From Candidatus Aenigmatarchaeota archaeon (GTDB lineage: Archaea > Aenigmatarchaeota > Aenigmatarchaeia > QMZS01), in assembly GCA_016932615.1 (NCBI GenBank), contig JAFGCN010000020.1, positions 1 through 7,660 on the forward strand: a DNA stretch of 7,660 bases, given 5' to 3'. Both the position numbers and the translations under genes were made by a program. Below, in pieces: positions 5,874 to 7,660 of this stretch (its first letter is position 1; every line of letters starts with the position of its first letter). The notes beneath the pieces were generated by a model. The model was not told the origin of the DNA and did not search any database. It was given only the letters and a program-made list of their open reading frames with translations.

Positions 5874-6434
5874 CTAGCACCTGATTCTGCTTACAAATGC
5901 CCTGCTTTTCAGCTTTTTTTCGTAAACCCACAGCCCCGTGTAAGCGCCTGCCGCGCCCAGAACAAGATTTGCAAGCATCAGCGGAACCAGAACCGGCTGA
6001 AGCTGGGCAAGGCCAGGAAGGCCAAGGACAAGCAATTCAACATAAACCATTAAAATCAGCCCGGGAGCCCCTACTGAAGCTGCAACTATGTGGCTCTTGT
6101 TGCTTCTGCTTCCTAAATAAACGATGACATCAAATAAAAAACCCAAGAGGAAGGTTATAAGCACCTTTTGAACACCTGGAGGGCCATTAATCACCGTGGG
6201 TATGGAGAGTACACCTAAAATTGCAGTAATTAGCGTCGCCGCACCAAACTTTGGCACCAACTTGATGCCGATTACAATAAGCATTAGCGCAAAAAACATG
6301 TTCAGGAGAGAGCCCGTCGCGGGAATTCCTGTAAGCGATATTACTGCCGTACCGAGGATAAGCCCCTCAGCAAAAATCATTGCGCCAAAAAGGGCGCATA
6401 CTGCAAGTTCCCTTACGCTAAAGTTCGGTCCCAT
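5874..6434 (-). CDS. ECF-type transporter S-component-like membrane protein
   Basis: This is a very hydrophobic 186-residue protein with about six predicted membrane helices (roughly 10-34, 42-60, 63-81, 88-108, 114-138 and 148-172) and a basic C-terminal tail. Length and helix count match the substrate-binding S-components of energy-coupling-factor transporters, which take up vitamins and metals. The first helix begins RELAVCALFGAM and contains A14-x3-A18, the AxxxA motif that docks S-components to the EcfT subunit. The loop INGPPGVQK (82-90) lies between helices 3 and 4. No EcfA ATPase or EcfT gene is in the window, so the energising module would be encoded elsewhere, as in group II ECF systems. 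The substrate cannot be told; thiamine-precursor-type carriers are one possibility. It is transcribed away from the TrmB-like gene and is followed by the small membrane protein. Confidence 0.65.
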   Translation of the reverse strand: MGPNFSVRELAVCALFGAMIFAEGLILGTAVISLTGIPATGSLLNMFFALMLIVIGIKLVPKFGAATLITAILGVLSIPTVINGPPGVQKVLITFLLGFLFDVIVYLGSRSNKSHIVAASVGAPGLILMVYVELLVLGLPGLAQLQPVLVPLMLANLVLGAAGAYTGLWVYEKKLKSRAFVSRIRC

Positions 6435-6459
6435 GGCAGTAATTGTCCAAGGAAAGCTT

Positions 6460-6467
6460 ACATATGA
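6460..6467 (-). promoter_or_regulatory. TATA-like box for the leftward transporter gene pair
   Basis: On the minus strand this reads TCATATGT, centred about 29 bases before the ATG at 6434. That suits a transcript with little or no leader. There is no clear ribosome-binding site before that ATG. The palindrome at 6468-6487 lies directly upstream of the box. Confidence 0.35.
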
Positions 6468-6487
6468 TTAGCAGTAATCACTACTAA
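6468..6487. promoter_or_regulatory. Imperfect palindrome, candidate operator in the divergent promoter region
   Basis: TTAGCAGTAATCACTACTAA is symmetric at 16 of 20 positions (half-sites TTAGnAGT and ACTnCTAA). It sits between the leftward TATA-like box and the rightward A/T-rich promoter of the TrmB-like gene. A dimeric winged-helix protein could bind it and affect both genes. The natural candidate is the neighbouring TrmB-like protein, by autoregulation and control of the transporter pair; this is inferred from position and symmetry only. GCAGTAAT recurs at 6436-6443, near the leftward start codon. Confidence 0.4.
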
Positions 6488-6492
6488 TTACC

Positions 6493-6502
6493 TATTTATA
6501 TA
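6493..6502 (+). promoter_or_regulatory. TATA-like box near the TrmB-like gene
   Basis: TATTTATATA is the best TATA match in this intergenic region, but it lies only 8-17 bases before ATG 6510. A transcript set by this box would begin near 6520, inside the annotated frame. Either a box further upstream (for example around 6486-6494) is used, or translation begins later than 6510. Confidence 0.4.
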
Positions 6503-6509
6503 TACTATA

Positions 6510-7250
6510 ATGGAAGTGGAATATGTACTGAGGCAGTTTGGGCTTACTGAAACTGAGACAAAAGTTTACCTTGCTCTCCTGAAGCTCGGGGAGTCTACTG
6601 TAACAGATATTGTGAAGAAAGTCAAAACCTACAGCGCAAATGTCTATGGCGCTCTTGCAACCCTGGAGAAAAAGGGGCTTGTCTCAGAAACTAAAAAGGA
6701 AAACAAGCGCTACTTTTACGCCCTTGACCCCCAGGCACTTTTCGATATCTGGGAAGGAAAAAAGCAGAACCTGGAGGCTGTTTTTCCAACGCTAAAGCAA
6801 TTTTACGACTCCAAAAAGACCGAGCGGGAAGTAAAGGTCATGGCAGGAATTCCCGGCATGAAAACCTATTTCAATGATATGCTGGCTGTGGGAAAAAACA
6901 TTTCCTGCATCGGCAGCACTCTCCAGATGATTCCCGTCATGCAGCATCGGCTCTTCCAGTTCTCAAAAAAGTTCGAAAAAAGAGCAGAGCGGATAAACGG
7001 GCGGCTGCTTCTCACGGACATGGAGGATGTCCGGAAAAACGCACAGGAGGTCAATAAGCTGTACCCTGGGACAGTTTTCAGGTTTTACCCGGAAGAATTT
7101 TTTTCTCCGGTTTCCTTCAACACATACGGCGACCGGCTCGTGCAGGTAATCTGGGGAGACGAGCCGCTGGTAATTATGATTAAAGACAAGTGCATCGCAA
7201 AAGCGTTCAAAAACTATTTTGAAATGATCTGGGGGATTTCAAAAGACTAG
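6510..7250 (+). CDS. TrmB-family transcriptional regulator
   Basis: The 246-residue protein has an N-terminal winged helix of TrmB type. GLTETETKVYLALLKLG (11-27) is the family's opening signature, the recognition helix is around 41-55 (YSANVYGALATLEKKG), and the wing at 57-73 ends RYFYALDP. A charged, probably coiled linker helix follows (about 80-105), then a C-terminal alpha/beta domain (about 107-243). That domain lacks phospholipase HKD motifs and is shorter than the sugar-binding domain of the roughly 340-residue TrmB proteins. This two-part form is common among archaeal regulators of metabolism and transport. The gene is divergent from the S-component-like gene across 75 bases with a palindrome, so local control of transport and of itself is plausible. 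Start ATG 6510 is chosen, but GTG 6516 in frame would keep the whole HTH domain. The effector is unknown. Confidence 0.88.
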   Translation: MEVEYVLRQFGLTETETKVYLALLKLGESTVTDIVKKVKTYSANVYGALATLEKKGLVSETKKENKRYFYALDPQALFDIWEGKKQNLEAVFPTLKQFYDSKKTEREVKVMAGIPGMKTYFNDMLAVGKNISCIGSTLQMIPVMQHRLFQFSKKFEKRAERINGRLLLTDMEDVRKNAQEVNKLYPGTVFRFYPEEFFSPVSFNTYGDRLVQVIWGDEPLVIMIKDKCIAKAFKNYFEMIWGISKD

Positions 7251-7258
7251 CTTTTTCT
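7251..7258 (+). terminator. T-run after the TrmB-like gene
   Basis: CTTTTTCT directly follows the stop codon of the TrmB-like gene. A short U-rich tract is the usual archaeal termination signal, and one is expected here because the next gene is convergent and only 36 bases away. No stem is visible. Confidence 0.4.
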
Positions 7259-7286
7259 ACATCCAGTATGGCCTAATTCGATGAAT

Positions 7287-7660
7287 CTACAGACCCCAAA
7301 CTTTTTCGGGATGAGTAGTACCTCCACCCCAGTACTTATCTCCCGCAGATAGGTGCCCGGGGTATTTCACATAAGGAATAAGCTTCCGTTCTACTGAAAG
7401 GTCATGGCCATCAGGGAATACTCTTGACACAATCGTGTTTCTTTTTGGGAGCCATATCTCCAGTTCTGACTCTCCCCTTATTACTACATCCTTGCCTTTG
7501 TTTCCAAAATCCAATTCGGTTTCGCAGACTACCACCGAAGATTTTGGCAGGCACAACCCATCAACCTTTTTCCAAAAATCGTCTTTCGCTATCTTGTCTG
7601 CAGAAGTATCGAGCCGAGAAAAAATAAGGTCCCTTACCCCGGTTTCGTCAGATCCAGTAC
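7287..7660 (-). CDS. Unrecognised protein, 3' part only (gene runs off the window)
   Basis: A minus-strand frame is open from the right edge of the window to TAG (complement of 7287-7289), giving about 123 C-terminal residues. No Met codon occurs in this stretch, so the true start probably lies beyond 7660; an in-frame TTG at 7554-7556 is a weaker alternative that would give 89 residues. The sequence looks like a folded soluble protein with mixed charge. It has a beta-rich part with alternating hydrophobics (SSVVVCETELDFG, then KDVVIRG), no membrane segment, and an aromatic, Gly-rich end (KYWGGGTTHPEKVWGL). I recognise no family or catalytic motif. It converges on the TrmB-like gene. Confidence 0.55.
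   Translation of the reverse strand, partial: TGSDETGVRDLIFSRLDTSADKIAKDDFWKKVDGLCLPKSSVVVCETELDFGNKGKDVVIRGESELEIWLPKRNTIVSRVFPDGHDLSVERKLIPYVKYPGHLSAGDKYWGGGTTHPEKVWGL

Noticed and set aside
5897-6127. Plus-strand frames antisense to the S-component-like gene (also 6196-6471)
   Set aside because: The minus-strand protein has six coherent membrane helices and a promoter. The plus-strand translations are low-complexity or featureless.
7424-7627. 67-codon plus-strand frame at the right edge
   Set aside because: It is antisense to the longer open frame that runs off the window, and its composition looks like a shadow.
1-7660. CRISPR array, tRNA or rRNA genes, insertion sequences, toxin-antitoxin or defence genes
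   Set aside because: Reading through the window found no regular spaced repeats, clover-leaf sequences, transposase genes or terminal inverted repeats, and no recognisable defence domains.

Overview
This is archaeal chromosomal DNA. Three things show it: a full-length large subunit of the archaeal family-D DNA polymerase, the archaeal/eukaryotic ribosomal protein S8e, and a TrmB-type regulator. Several genes also have A/T-rich TATA-like boxes about 20-30 bases before the start codon and no clear Shine-Dalgarno site, which fits leaderless archaeal transcription. Family-D polymerase argues against a classical crenarchaeote. The small proteins and compact spacing would suit a euryarchaeal or DPANN-type lineage, but the sequence alone does not settle which.

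Layout, left to right. (1) 39-3377 +: polC, DNA polymerase II (PolD) large subunit DP2, intact, without an intein, ending in a PCNA-binding-like peptide and carrying an unusual variant of the catalytic aspartate motif. (2) 3508-3633 +: a 41-residue, extremely acidic microprotein with its own TATA-like box. (3) 3685-4334 +: a C39-like cysteine-peptidase-fold gene split by a single -1 frameshift. (4) 4371-4742 +: ribosomal protein S8e, followed 23 bases later by (5) a RimJ/RimL-like GNAT acetyltransferase at 4766-5293 +, probably co-transcribed. (6) 5363-5572 +: a 69-residue protein with four CxxC pairs in FYVE/RING-like spacing. It converges on and overlaps by 6 bases (7) a small membrane protein at 5567-5869 -, which lies 4 bases downstream of (8) a six-helix ECF-transporter S-component-like protein at 5874-6434 -. 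(9) 6510-7250 +: a TrmB-family regulator divergent from the transporter pair, with a 20-bp imperfect palindrome between the two genes. (10) 7287-7660 -: the 3' end of an unrecognised gene that runs off the window.

The window joins information processing (replication polymerase, ribosomal protein, probable protein acetyltransferase) to a small transport module that the divergent TrmB-like protein may control. I see no CRISPR array, tRNA, rRNA, insertion sequence or prophage, and no clear new multi-gene system. The best leads are the variant PolD active-site motif, the frameshifted C39-like gene, the FYVE-like mini zinc protein, the acidic microprotein, and the S-component/small membrane protein pair with its palindromic control region.
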